Program-made: the position numbers and the translations under genes
Notes under the pieces: model-generated
Databases searched by the model: none
Told to the model about the DNA's origin: nothing
Seen by the model: the letters and a program-made list of their open reading frames with translations, nothing else
NCBI RefSeq assembly: GCF_013373365.1
Contig: NZ_CP035925.1
Coordinates: 992,001-1,056,000, forward strand
Origin: Lentibacillus sp. CBA3610
GTDB taxonomy: Bacteria; Bacillota; Bacilli; Bacillales; Amphibacillaceae
Direction of reading: 5' to 3'
DNA: 64,000 bases
Part shown: piece after piece, positions 21,431 through 30,892 of the stretch
Layout: every line of letters starts with the position of its first letter
Position numbering within the stretch: the stretch's first letter is position 1

Positions 21431-22141
21431 ATGGAAACATCAAAGAAAGATAATCAAATAGGACAGGCGAAGGACAATCAGCCTCTGTTCAAAGATTCAG
21501 CCAGTTAGGCCAATCCAATGTTCCACAAGCACCTGATTCCAATATTCATGTATTGTCGATCATTGGACAAGTGGAAGGGCATGTGCAATTGCCCGCACAG
21601 AATAAAACGACCAAATATGAACATATGCTGCCGCCAGTCGCAACAAAATCCCCAAAATAGAGGGATTGATTGTTCTATTGAATACAGTTGGCGATGTGAG
21701 GCCGGTCTGGCATTGTCGGATGATTTCTTCCATTTCCAAACCAACTGTTTTCAATTGTATTAGGCGGCGGACATTCCATTGGTGTTCCGATTGCGGCTCA
21801 GCCGATTACTCTTTATAGCACCAACCGCAACGATGACAATTCATCCGATCCGGCTGAATGGCTTAGTGATTGGTGTACCGCAAACGTTTGAATACATGGA
21901 TAAAATGCAGGATCGCGTAATTGATTTTGTTGTCCAGCATTCAAACATTGAAGAAGAGAAGTTTAAAGAGCTTATGTTTGCTAAAGGAAATCTGACCAGG
22001 GATATTGGAACGAACGTTATTGGAACAGATGCTGTCGACTATGGATTAATCGATGGAGTTGGCGGTGTCGGGCAGGCAATGGTCAAATTAAATGAAATGA
22101 TTAAGGATAATCAGGGGCCGGAAAATCAGGTGATGCAGTAA
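21431..22141 (+). pseudogene. tepA: ClpP-like protease TepA (frame-disrupted)
   Basis: ClpP/crotonase-fold protein of the TepA (YmfB) group. In pieces one reads [38 protein letters not shown], then the active-site block [12 protein letters not shown] with the catalytic Ser, and a clean C-terminal part ([22 protein letters not shown] onward, 21835-22141). Indels fall at about 21455-21790. Joined size of 237 codons is normal. Start ATG 21431. The stop overlaps the ylzJ start. In B. subtilis it was linked to protein secretion and SASP handling. Confidence 0.85.
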
Positions 22142-22344
22142 TGTTGTATACCCCATTATCGACAACAGATATTTTTCCGTCTTCAGAGCAGGAATTTCAA
22201 AAACGGCAATGTATTTCCCATAATGGAAAACAGTTATATGTTGAGGAAATGGAAGATGGTCAATTTCAAGTGCTGCAATTGCTTTCGACTGACCCCCAGG
22301 ATTTTATGAATTCTGACTATCTGCCTGGCACTATTTTGCGGTAA
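22141..22344 (+). CDS. ylzJ: YlzJ-like protein
   Basis: 67 residues. Small protein with the YlzJ pattern MLYTPLSTTDIFP at the start and QLLSTDPQDFMNSDYLPGTIL at the end. Function unknown. It starts within the tepA stop (TAATG) and lies just upstream of spoIIIE, its usual place. One of the few intact frames in this error-rich zone. Confidence 0.85.
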   Translation: MLYTPLSTTDIFPSSEQEFQKRQCISHNGKQLYVEEMEDGQFQVLQLLSTDPQDFMNSDYLPGTILR

Positions 22345-22398
22345 ATTAACGCTAAATATTGAAAAACTGTGCTTATAGGAACAAATTGTATTGAAAAA

Positions 22399-22438
22399 CT
22401 TGGCTTTCACCGAGTCCCTTTTAATCGTGAAAGCCAAG
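22399..22438 (+). terminator. Inverted repeat after ylzJ
   Basis: 12-bp perfect inverted repeat CTTGGCTTTCAC / GTGAAAGCCAAG around a 16-base loop, followed by GGTTTGATTT. Probably a terminator of the dapG-ylzJ unit, though the T tract is weak. Confidence 0.6.
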
Positions 22439-22578
22439 GTTTGATTTATAAGGTTATCCTGAATTGATAAAAGCGACCCCTGCCTGCATGCCGGCAGGTT
22501 GACGGTAAGCTGCGAAATCCTAAAATCTCTGGAAGAAATAGAATATTATTCACGCCTTGATTAAGTGAGGTGAAAAAT

Positions 22579-24828
22579 TTGGCAAAGAAAAAAAGAAGAA
22601 AAAAGAAAAGACAGTTAAATAAACAAGTGAAATTTGAACTGCTCGGACTGCTGTTTATATTTCTGGCTATTTTCGGCAGTGGAGCGAGTGCTATTAGTGA
22701 CGGTGCGATCCCTGGCGGACTTGAACATATTTTCAGGTTTTTCTGGGAATCTGGTATTTCATTGCCTCACTGTTTTTGCTTGTTACAGGTATTGTTTTAA
22801 TGATAAACGCAGTACCCTGATTTCACCAATAAGAAATAATAGGTTTTTATATCTATTTGCCGTACTCTACTGCTTACTCACATACAAACATATGAAAGAT
22901 GCTTGTCTCATCGAAGAGGTATCGATTCTCGCGGCAACATGGGAAATTCTTTGCTTTCGTTGATGGGAGTGGCAATGCCATTCAAACGGGCGGCGGAATG
23001 ATAGGAGCTATCTTATTTACGTTCTGCTATTATTTATTTTCCTCCGTTGGCGCCAAGATTGTGTCTGTTTTTTCTATTTTAATAGGTATTATATTTATGA
23101 CGGAGTTTTCCTTAGGTCAATTTTTCTCTAAATGGAGTGAACGACTTGCTGAAATGGGAAAATCAGTAAAAGAACGTTTATAGCAACACGTCTAATCATA
23201 ATCAGTCAGATAATGACGCATTAACATATGCAGCCGTGACGCATCATGAAACTGAACAGGACGAGCCTGTTATTCAGGATTCCACGGATGGTGGCCTATT
23301 CATTCGACACACAGGAATCAGAAGCTGATAGTGCTCCGACTGATACAGACAATGCAGATAGCACAGAAGTAAAAGAGCAGGACAGCCCGCTGCCAATGAC
23401 GGAAACTGAAAATCATGAATACGAGTTACCATCGCCGAATCTGCTGGCTGAACCAAAGCAAAACTCACAGCAGCAGGAAAAATCACAAATTCAAGCAACC
23501 GTCAGAAAACTGGAACGGACATTTAATAGTTTTGGTGTCAAGGCAAGAGTTACAAAGGTACATGTCGGGCCTGCTGTCACAAATATGAAGTGTATCCGGA
23601 CGCTGGTGTCAAAGTAGCAGATTGTTATTTACATGAACGATTTAGCCTTGGCGCCGGCAGCCAAGGACATTCGTATGGAAGCACCAATACCAGGCAAGTC
23701 AAGCTGTTGGTATTGAAGTTCCAAATCAGGAAATTGCAAAGGTTTCATTGCGGGAAGTTCTGGATACGACGTATCGGAACAATCTCCAAACCTATATTTG
23801 CTCTGGCCGTGATATTTCAGGGATGCGATTATATCTGAATTAAGCAAATGCCGCATATGTAATTGCCGGTGCAACCGGAAGCGAAAGTGTGTGTGTCAAT
23901 GGTATCAATTACGACCATTTTGATGCGGGCTAAACCACATGAGGTCAAAATGATGATGATCGATCCAAAAAAAGTGGAGTTAAACGTCTATAACGGTATT
24001 CCACATTTATTGACACCCGTTGTAACCGATCCGAAAAAAGCGTCAAGGGCACTGAAAAAAGTGGTAGCGGAAATGGAAAGAAGGTATGATTTATTTTCGG
24101 AAACAGGCACACGTAACATTGAAGGATACAATGAGTATATTCGAAAGTATAACCAAACGGCATCAGAGGATGAAAGACAGCCTAATCTGCCTTATATCGT
24201 TGTATTAGTTGACGAGCTGGCAGATTTGATGATGTCGCTTCAACGATGTTGAAGATGCATTACAAGGCTTTGCCCCAGATGGCAAGGCTGCCGGCATTCA
24301 TTTGATTCTTGCCTACACAGGCGGCCATCGTGGATGTCATTACAGGCGTTATTAAAGCGAACATCCCTTCACGAATCGCATTCAGTGTCTCTTCAGCAAC
24401 CGATTCCCGGACCATCCTGGACGCTGGTGGTGCTGAAAAACTGTAGGCGCGTGATATGCTGTTTATGCCAGTCGGATCATCGAAGCCTACAAGGGTACAA
24501 GGGGGCGTTTTATCCGATGAGAAGTCGAACGGATTGTTGACCACTGCATCGAACAGCAAAAAGCGTCTTATCAGGAAGAAATGATCCCGGAAGACAAGTT
24601 AAGTTGTCTCGGATGTCGATGATGCGTTATATGATGATGCTGTAACAGTTGATAACTGAAAATGCAGAGTGCCAGGTATCCATGCTGCAGCGACGCTTCC
24701 GAATCGGCTATACACGGCGGCACCGATAATCGACCGCCATGAAGATCGTGTATAGTTGTCCCTATGAAGCAAACACGGACTGTCCTTGTTCCCAGCCCAG
24801 TGAAGAAAAGACATCATACGATCCATGA
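22579..24828 (+). pseudogene. spoIIIE: DNA translocase SpoIIIE/FtsK (multiply frame-disrupted)
   Basis: Septal DNA pump that moves the chromosome into the forespore. TTG 22579 after GTGAGGTG. The N-terminus is basic, followed by hydrophobic membrane segments read in alternating frames (22625-23140), an acidic linker, then FtsK beta/gamma parts: FNSFGVKARVTKVHVGP, a degraded Walker A (GATGSGKSVCVNG, 23866-23905) and Walker B in [15 protein letters not shown] (24190-24235), ending in the winged-helix gamma region. Stop TGA 24826-24828 after SEEKTSYDP. At least ten indels, but the joined length of about 750 codons is normal. Confidence 0.85.
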
Positions 24829-24860
24829 AACGGACATTTCCTGTTATAGGATGTCGTTTT
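24828..24860 (+). terminator. Probable terminator after spoIIIE
   Basis: AAACGGACAT (24828-24837) pairs with ATGTCGTTTT (24851-24860) apart from one unpaired G, which may itself be an indel in this noisy stretch. Confidence 0.55.
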
Positions 24861-24950
24861 CAAATGGACAACCTTAACTCTCTAGTAATTTTGAAAAACT
24901 TTGCCTGAAATCTATTTATTTATTTTGTAGGACATGTTATATTTATGTCG

Positions 24951-24962
24951 AACTATCGATAG
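24951..24962. promoter_or_regulatory. Palindrome upstream of the GntR gene
   Basis: Perfect 12-bp palindrome ACTATCGATAGT about 60 bases ahead of the GntR-type regulator. It could be its operator; no other support, and base accuracy here is poor. Confidence 0.3.
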
Positions 24963-25023
24963 TCATACGTCAGATGTCAGATCTCTAATAGGTTGTACAC
25001 ACTATAAAATGTAAGGTGAACAT

Positions 25024-25741
25024 CATGTCGCTGAAAATAGATTCACGTCACTTATACTTACAAGTTATTGATCAAGTTAAACGTGAATATGAAAGCGTAA
25101 ATTAAAACCAATCAAAAATTGCCTTCTGAATTTCAGCTGTCAAAGGATTTAGGCGTATCTCGTGCGACATTGCGTGAAGCTTTGCGTATTCTTGAGGAAG
25201 AAAACATCGTTACACGCCGGCATGGTGTAGGTACTTTTGTTAACCCGAAACCTATTTTCTCATCAGGCATTGAACAATTGAACAGTGTTACATATATGAT
25301 CGAGCAGTCCGGGAAAATACCGGGATCACAATTCCTGTCAACTGAATTTCTGGAACCGACGGAGGATGAGCGATCAAAATTTGCACCAATAGAAATCAGC
25401 ACATTGGCAAAGGTAGAACGTGTGCGGACAGCAGATCATGAGCCAGTGGTATTTTGTATTGATAAATTGCCGGAAGGATTAATACCTTTAGACCGTGTAC
25501 ACAGGGCAGACTCCATATTTAAATTGATGGAAGAATTTTCGGGAAAAACGATAGCTATGCTGTACTATATCGAACCTGTCAGTTATCAGGACCGAATCTA
25601 TGAAGTTTGAAATTGTGACCCCGAGCAATCATTATGTATTGAAGCAAATGCACTATACCCATGATGATGAACCGTACTCTATTCTGCAAATTTCTCCGTT
25701 CTGATGTATTCAGCTTTCATGTTTTACGGAAACGCGTGTAA
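25024..25741 (+). pseudogene. ymfC: GntR-family transcriptional regulator YmfC (frame-disrupted)
   Basis: N-terminal winged helix with FQLSKDLGVSRATLREALRILEEE and the wing RRHGVGTFV; C-terminal UTRA-type effector domain. Start ATG 25024. An indel near 25105 separates the first 27 residues from the clean part 25119-25560, and two or more indels follow. Stop TAA 25739-25741. Joined size of about 239 codons equals YmfC. It precedes a nucleoside-type importer and may control it, which is inference from adjacency. Confidence 0.82.
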
Positions 25742-25845
25742 AGGATTTCATACTCTGTTTAGGGAGGTGATGTCAACATAAAAAGTAAATGTTGATGCAG
25801 TAAGTTCCGTCTATCATTATTATTTAAAATCAGGGGGTTTTAATC

Positions 25846-26954
25846 GTGAAAAATCGCAAAATTCTGCTGTTAGCTTTATACTGACCGTCGGATGCTATTG
25901 GCAGCGTGTGGCGATGGGTGATCTGAAGGAGAAGATACAGGTTCTGGCAATGGTAATGTTCAGACAATGAAGCGAGTGAATATCTGATTTCTCAGCTGCA
26001 ATGGTAACAGACGTTGGCGGTGTTGATGACAAATCGTTTAACCAGTCTGCGTGGGAAGGACTCACAGCATGGGGCGAAGAGCATGGTCTTGAAGAAGGTG
26101 AAGGATATGACTATGCCCAGTCAAATAATGATTCTGACTATGCGCCAAACTTAAATCGTCTTGTACGCGAAGACTATAACATGGTCTTTGGTATTGGCTA
26201 TTTATTGGAAGATGCGGTTAGTGATGTTGCTGAACAATACCCGGATACAAATTTCGCCATTGTTGACTCTGTCGTTGAAGGTGATAATGTAGCCAGTATT
26301 ACATTTGCCGACCATGAAGGTTCTTTCCTGGCAGGTGTTGCGGCTGCTCATAAAACAAACACAGATAAAGTCGGGTTTGTCGGCGGAACGGATTCCGACC
26401 TGATTAACAAATTTGAATCCGGTTTCAGAGCAGGCGCCAAAACAGTCAACCCGGATATTGAAATTGATGTTCAATACGCAGAAGCTTTTGATGCACCGGA
26501 CGATGGAAAATTGATTGCCAACAGTATGTATAATGATGATATCGATGTTATTTATCATTCTTCCGGTGCGACAGGCAATGGTGTGTTTGCCGAGGCAAAA
26601 GACATTAAAAACAATGAACCCGATCGTGAAATTTGGGTCATTGGCGTTGATCGCGACCAATATGAAGAAGGCGAGATTGGCGACCAAAACGTTACGTTGA
26701 CATCTATGATCAAACGTGTGGACAACTCTGTTCAAGAAGTAAGCAACATGGCCATGAATGGTGAATTCCCGGGCGGTGAAGTGCTCGAATTTGGCGTTGA
26801 AGACGAAGGTGTCGGTCTGGCGGAAACGCATGAAGAGGCTTATACGGATGAGATCGCTGAAGCCGTTGATGAATGGAAACAACAAATCATTGATGGTGAA
26901 GTAGACGTGCCGCAAACACACGAGGAACTGGACGACTATTTGAATTCATTGTAA
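25846..26954 (+). CDS. nupN: BMP-family substrate-binding lipoprotein (NupN-like; 5' end frame-disrupted)
   Basis: Solute-binding protein of an ABC importer of the purine nucleoside type. GTG 25846 after a GGGGG site opens a lipoprotein signal: KNRKILLLAL, then a lipobox readable as LAACG near 25900, with indels at 25870-25995. From 26001 the frame is clean for 317 residues: VTDVGGVDDKSFNQSAWEGL, GIGYLLEDAVSDVAEQYPD, GFVGGTDSDLINKFESGFRAG. The mature protein is very acidic, as in halophiles. Followed by genes for ATPase and two permeases, matching B. subtilis nupNOPQ (guanosine uptake). Confidence 0.9.
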
Positions 26955-26962
26955 ACCTATAG

Positions 26963-26995
26963 AAAAAGGCTGGTAAAGGCCAGTCTTTTTCTTCT
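26963..26995 (+). terminator. Terminator after the BMP lipoprotein gene
   Basis: 11-bp stem AAAAAGGCTGG / CCAGTCTTTTT with one G-T pair and a T tract. It probably allows partial read-through to lower ATPase and permease levels relative to the binding protein. Confidence 0.85.
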
Positions 26996-27024
26996 TAATT
27001 TAGCGTCAATTAATTAAAAATTTT

Positions 27025-27059
27025 CAAATGAAAAGCTGATCTCAGCCCCTTTTCATTTG
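27025..27059 (+). promoter_or_regulatory. Second hairpin between binding-protein and ATPase genes
   Basis: CAAATGAAAAGCTGA pairs with TCAGC and then, past a CCC bulge, with TTTTCATTTG; GCAATTTTT follows. The base is 43 bases ahead of the nupO start. It may be a second terminator, an attenuator or an RNA-stability hairpin. Confidence 0.5.
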
Positions 27060-27102
27060 GCAATTTTTAAAATGAACAGCCAGAATAAAGGAGTGATCAC
27101 AC

Positions 27103-28632
27103 GTGGATTATGTGGTGGAAATGTTAAACATACGCAAGGAATTTCCTGGTGTTGTTGCGAATGATAATATAACACTTCAATTAAAAAAAGGTGAAATTCA
27201 CGCCCTGTTAGGTGAAAATGGTGCCGGGAAATCAACATTGATGAATGTGCTTTTTGGACTGTACCAACCGGACAAAGGTGAAATTCGTGTGAACGGGGAA
27301 CCAGTAAATATAACGGATCCAAATGTTGCAAATGATCTGGGAATAGGGATGGTCCACCAGCACTTTATGTTAGTTGAGCCATTTACCGTCACACAAAATA
27401 TTATTTTAGGAAGTGAACCAACAAAATTTGGTAAAATCAATTTAAAAAAAGCCGAAAAGGAAGTTCAGGAACTTTCTGACCGATATGGCCTGCGGGTTGA
27501 TGCAACTGCCAAAATCAGTGATATATCAGTAGGCATGCAGCAGCGTGTCGAAATTCTCAAAACGTTGTACCGCGGTGCAGAAGTCCTGATTTTTGACGAA
27601 CCCACTGCTGTATTGACACCGCAGGAAATTACTGAATTGATGGAGATTATGCACGCGTTAACTGCTGAAGGCAAATCGATTATTTTAATTACGCATAAAT
27701 TGAAAGAAATCATGGAGATCAGTGAGCGGTGTACGGTTATCCGGAAAGGTAAAGGAATTGATACATTAAATGTGGCTGAGACGTCCGTGACCGAGCTTGC
27801 TTCACTGATGGTGGGCAGAGATGTCAGTTTCAAGATTGAAAAAAAACCTGCTGAACCAAAGGGAACGGTCCTGAGTATTCAAAATTTAAGCGTGAAGGAT
27901 AAACGAAAAGTTGACATGGTCAAAGGGATGGATTTGGAAGTACGTGCCGGAGAGATTGTTGGGGTTGCCGGTGTGGATGGCAATGGACAATCGGAATTGG
28001 TGGAAGCCATTACTGGGCTGCAAAAATCTGAATCGGGAACGGTTCGATTAAACAATAAGGATATTACAAATCTATCACCCCGAAAAGTGACAGAAAGCGG
28101 TATTGGACATATACCACAGGACCGGCATAAATATGGATTGGTACTGGATTTTACAGTGGGGGAAAATATGGTTCTGCAGACGTACTATCAGAAACCATAC
28201 TCCAAATATAAGACGCTCAACTATAAGGAAATTTACCAAAAAGCTGAAGAGCTGGTTGACGAATATGATATTAGAACGCCAAGTGTCTATACGAAGGCCC
28301 GGGCTTTATCAGGCGGCAACCAGCAAAAAGCGATTATTGGACGAGAGATTGACCGGTCTCCGGATTTATTGATTGCAGCGCAGCCGACAAGGGGATTGGA
28401 TGTTGGTGCGATTGAATTTATTCATAATCGATTAATTGAAGAACGTGACAAAGGAAGAGCTATTCTATTAATCTCGTTTGAACTGGACGAAATTATGGAT
28501 TTAAGTGATAAGATTGCTGTCATGTTTGACGGAAAAAATATCGCCGAAGTGAAACCGGAAGAAACGGATGAAAATGAATTGGGCTTATTAATGGCTGGAA
28601 GCACGAAAGAGAAGGCAGGTGGTCAGAAGTGA
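27103..28632 (+). CDS. nupO: ABC transporter ATP-binding protein, two ATPase domains (NupO-like)
   Basis: 509 residues with two fused nucleotide-binding domains, as in sugar and nucleoside importers. First: Walker A GENGAGKST, signature ISVGMQQRVEI, Walker B VLIFDEPTAVL. Second: degenerate Walker A GVDGNGQSE, signature LSGGNQQKAIIGRE, Walker B region LLIAAQPTRGLD. The second site is therefore probably non-hydrolytic. GTG 27103 after AAAGGAGTG. It overlaps the next gene by 4 bases. Confidence 0.94.
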   Translation: MDYVVEMLNIRKEFPGVVANDNITLQLKKGEIHALLGENGAGKSTLMNVLFGLYQPDKGEIRVNGEPVNITDPNVANDLGIGMVHQHFMLVEPFTVTQNIILGSEPTKFGKINLKKAEKEVQELSDRYGLRVDATAKISDISVGMQQRVEILKTLYRGAEVLIFDEPTAVLTPQEITELMEIMHALTAEGKSIILITHKLKEIMEISERCTVIRKGKGIDTLNVAETSVTELASLMVGRDVSFKIEKKPAEPKGTVLSIQNLSVKDKRKVDMVKGMDLEVRAGEIVGVAGVDGNGQSELVEAITGLQKSESGTVRLNNKDITNLSPRKVTESGIGHIPQDRHKYGLVLDFTVGENMVLQTYYQKPYSKYKTLNYKEIYQKAEELVDEYDIRTPSVYTKARALSGGNQQKAIIGREIDRSPDLLIAAQPTRGLDVGAIEFIHNRLIEERDKGRAILLISFELDEIMDLSDKIAVMFDGKNIAEVKPEETDENELGLLMAGSTKEKAGGQK

Positions 28633-29675
28633 ATACCAATAGACTTTTTAATTTACTTGTGCCCCTGATATCGGTACTAATCGGGCTGGTGGTTGGCGCA
28701 CTTATTATGCTCGGCTTCGGTTATAACCCAATTACAGGGTATATTGCATTGTGGAATGGTGCGTTTGGTGATGCTTACTACGTTGGTGAAACTGTCCGCC
28801 AAGTGACACCTTACATATTTACCGGTTTGGCAGTAGCATTTGCTTTCAGATCCGGATTGCTTAATATTGGTGCTGAAGGTCAGGTTATTGTAGGATGGCT
28901 TGCTGCGGTATGGATTGGTACAACGGTTGAAGCCCCGATGTATATTCACCTGCCTCTTGCCATTATCGTTGCGGCACTTGCGGGTGCTGTTTGGGGCTTT
29001 ATTCCCGGTCTTTTGAAAGCAACCCGCGGCGTACATGAAGTGATTGTAACGATTATGTTAAATTATACTGCTTTATATTCTGCCAATGCGATCGTCCGCA
29101 GTGTTCTTTCCGATAATGAGGATAAAACCCCTGATGTGGCGGGAACAGCATCACTGGCTTCGGAATGGTTTCAGAATATGACGTATTTTTCACGGATGCA
29201 CTATGGTATTTTTATTGCCTTATTTGCAGCTGTTATCATGTGGTTTATTATCGAACGGACGTCTCTGGGATATGAACTCAAGGCAGTCGGTTTTAATGAA
29301 CATGCTTCGAAATATGCCGGTATGAATGTTAAACGGAATATTATATTATCCATGGTCATTGCCGGAGCATTTGCCGGATTGGCCGGTGCCATGGAAGGGT
29401 TAGGGACATTTGGCTATATGTCTGTGCAATCAGGTTTTAACAATCTTGGTTTTGATGGGATAGCAGTAGCACTGTTAGGCGCCAATACCGCTATCGGCGT
29501 TGTGTTTGCGGCCATTTTGTTCGGAGCGCTTAAAGTTGGCGGCTTAAATATGCCGACAGAAGCAGGGGTGCCTACTGAACTGGTTGATATTATTATTGCA
29601 CTGATCATTTTCTTCGTTGCCTCAGGTTATATTATTCGCTGGGTCATACTTCGCTTTAAAAAGGAGGAGAAATAA
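28629..29675 (+). CDS. nupP: ABC transporter permease (NupP-like)
   Basis: 348 residues, about eight to ten hydrophobic segments; BPD_transp_2 family permease. Conserved block: GLAVAFAFRSGLLNIGAEGQ near residue 62-80, and the EAA-like region YELKAVGFNEHASKYAGMN. GTG 28629 overlaps the nupO stop. It forms the membrane channel together with the following permease. Confidence 0.93.
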   Translation: MNTNRLFNLLVPLISVLIGLVVGALIMLGFGYNPITGYIALWNGAFGDAYYVGETVRQVTPYIFTGLAVAFAFRSGLLNIGAEGQVIVGWLAAVWIGTTVEAPMYIHLPLAIIVAALAGAVWGFIPGLLKATRGVHEVIVTIMLNYTALYSANAIVRSVLSDNEDKTPDVAGTASLASEWFQNMTYFSRMHYGIFIALFAAVIMWFIIERTSLGYELKAVGFNEHASKYAGMNVKRNIILSMVIAGAFAGLAGAMEGLGTFGYMSVQSGFNNLGFDGIAVALLGANTAIGVVFAAILFGALKVGGLNMPTEAGVPTELVDIIIALIIFFVASGYIIRWVILRFKKEEK

Positions 29676-30635
29676 ATGGGATTTGTTGATCTATTACAGT
29701 CGATCATTCCACCGGCACTTTTCTTTTCAGCACCCTTAATATTTACAGCATTGGGCGGAGTATTCAGTGAACGGTCCGGCGTTATTAATATTGGATTGGA
29801 AGGTCTGATGGTCATGGGAGCGTTTGTCGGTATTGTATTTAACCTTACGTTTGCCGACGTATTTGGCGCTTGGACACCATGGGTATCGATCATTGCCGCT
29901 GCTATTGTATCAGCCATATTTTCGCTGATTCATGCAGTAGCTGCCGTTTCATTCCGTGCAGATCAGGTCGTCAGCGGCGTTGCGATTAACTTTTTGGCGC
30001 TTGGTTTAGGTGTGTTCCTGACAAAGCAATGGTACGACAAAGGTCAAACCGACATGGTATCACAACAATTTTTCACCCGTGATATCCCGTTGCTCGCAGA
30101 TATTCCGATCATCGGCGAAATATTTTTCCAGGGTATTTACTTAAGCTCTTACTTAGCTATCGTTCTCGCTGTTGTCGCTTGGTATGCACTCTATAAAACG
30201 CCATTTGGATTGCGGCTCCGTTCTGTCGGCGAACATCCAATGGCAGCTGATACGAACGGGATAAATGTTTACAAAATGCGTTATGTTGCTGTTATCCTGT
30301 CCGGAGCCCTCGGTGGTCTTGGCGGATCAGTATTTGCTTTAACAATTGCGTTAAACTTTTCTCACGCGACCATTGTCGGTCAAGGTTTCATGTCTCTGGC
30401 AGCTGTCATTTTTGGAAAATGGCATCCATTGGGGGCAATGGGAGCTGCATTATTCTTTGGTTTTGCCCAGAGCTTGAGTGTTATCAGCGGTGGTGTCCCA
30501 CTGCTTGAAGACGTTCCGCAAGTATTCCTGCTGATTGCACCGTACGTCTTAACAATCCTGGCCCTGGCAGGGTTCATCGGACGCGCCGAAGCACCAAGAG
30601 CCAACGGAGAGCCATATATAAAAGGAACGAGATAA
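29676..30635 (+). CDS. nupQ: ABC transporter permease (NupQ-like)
   Basis: 319 residues, BPD_transp_2 family, about eight transmembrane segments. GGVFSERSGVINIGLEGLMVM near the N-terminus parallels the first permease; GLRLRSVGEHPMAADTNGI is the ATPase-contact region. ATG 29676 directly abuts the nupP stop. Last gene of the importer unit; repeat B copy 1 follows. Confidence 0.93.
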   Translation: MGFVDLLQSIIPPALFFSAPLIFTALGGVFSERSGVINIGLEGLMVMGAFVGIVFNLTFADVFGAWTPWVSIIAAAIVSAIFSLIHAVAAVSFRADQVVSGVAINFLALGLGVFLTKQWYDKGQTDMVSQQFFTRDIPLLADIPIIGEIFFQGIYLSSYLAIVLAVVAWYALYKTPFGLRLRSVGEHPMAADTNGINVYKMRYVAVILSGALGGLGGSVFALTIALNFSHATIVGQGFMSLAAVIFGKWHPLGAMGAALFFGFAQSLSVISGGVPLLEDVPQVFLLIAPYVLTILALAGFIGRAEAPRANGEPYIKGTR

Positions 30636-30651
30636 TAAGCAATAAATTAAG

Positions 30652-30770
30652 AAAAAACGCTGACGCGTCTTTTCAGATGCCAGAGGTCGGATTGGAAGAA
30701 ATCGGCGAGTTAGCCGATTTCCATATTGACAACGTCATCCGAGATTTTATACTTTTCGATTTAAAACAGC
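30652..30770 (+). repeat. Dispersed repeat family B, copy 1
   Basis: Matches 56940-57055 (same strand) and the reverse complement of 50935-51043. Shared core: GACGCGTCTTTTCAGATGCC, GGATTGGAAGAAATC, then a hairpin ATCGGC / GCCGAT, then TTTCCATATTGA. Located between nupQ and ymfF. Confidence 0.8.
30726..30753 (+). promoter_or_regulatory. Promoter-like sequence inside repeat B copy 1
   Basis: TTGACA, 16-base spacer, TATACT, reading toward ymfF. The equivalent place in copy 2 also looks like a promoter (57009-57036). Confidence 0.5.
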
Positions 30771-30824
30771 TTGCGTTTTAATCATGAGCCTGAGTTGCTT
30801 GGAAGAAAAGTAATTCAGGTTTTT

Positions 30825-30832
30825 GCTATAAT
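30825..30832 (+). promoter_or_regulatory. Extended -10 promoter upstream of ymfF
   Basis: TGCTATAAT-type extended -10 about 60 bases before ymfF. There is no good -35 at normal spacing, so it would rely on the extended -10 element. Confidence 0.45.
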
Positions 30833-30892
30833 ATATATAATGTGAGCTACACTAAAGAAAGAACGGATATTATTACATAAGGAGGATCCTGA

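Noticed and set aside
26202..26921. Long minus-strand frame of 239 codons opposite the BMP lipoprotein gene
   Set aside because: Shadow of an acidic coding sequence; no start signals, and the plus-strand protein is clearly conserved.
27018..27032. Possible CodY box before nupO
   Set aside because: About five mismatches to AATTTTCWGAAAATT, so not supportable.
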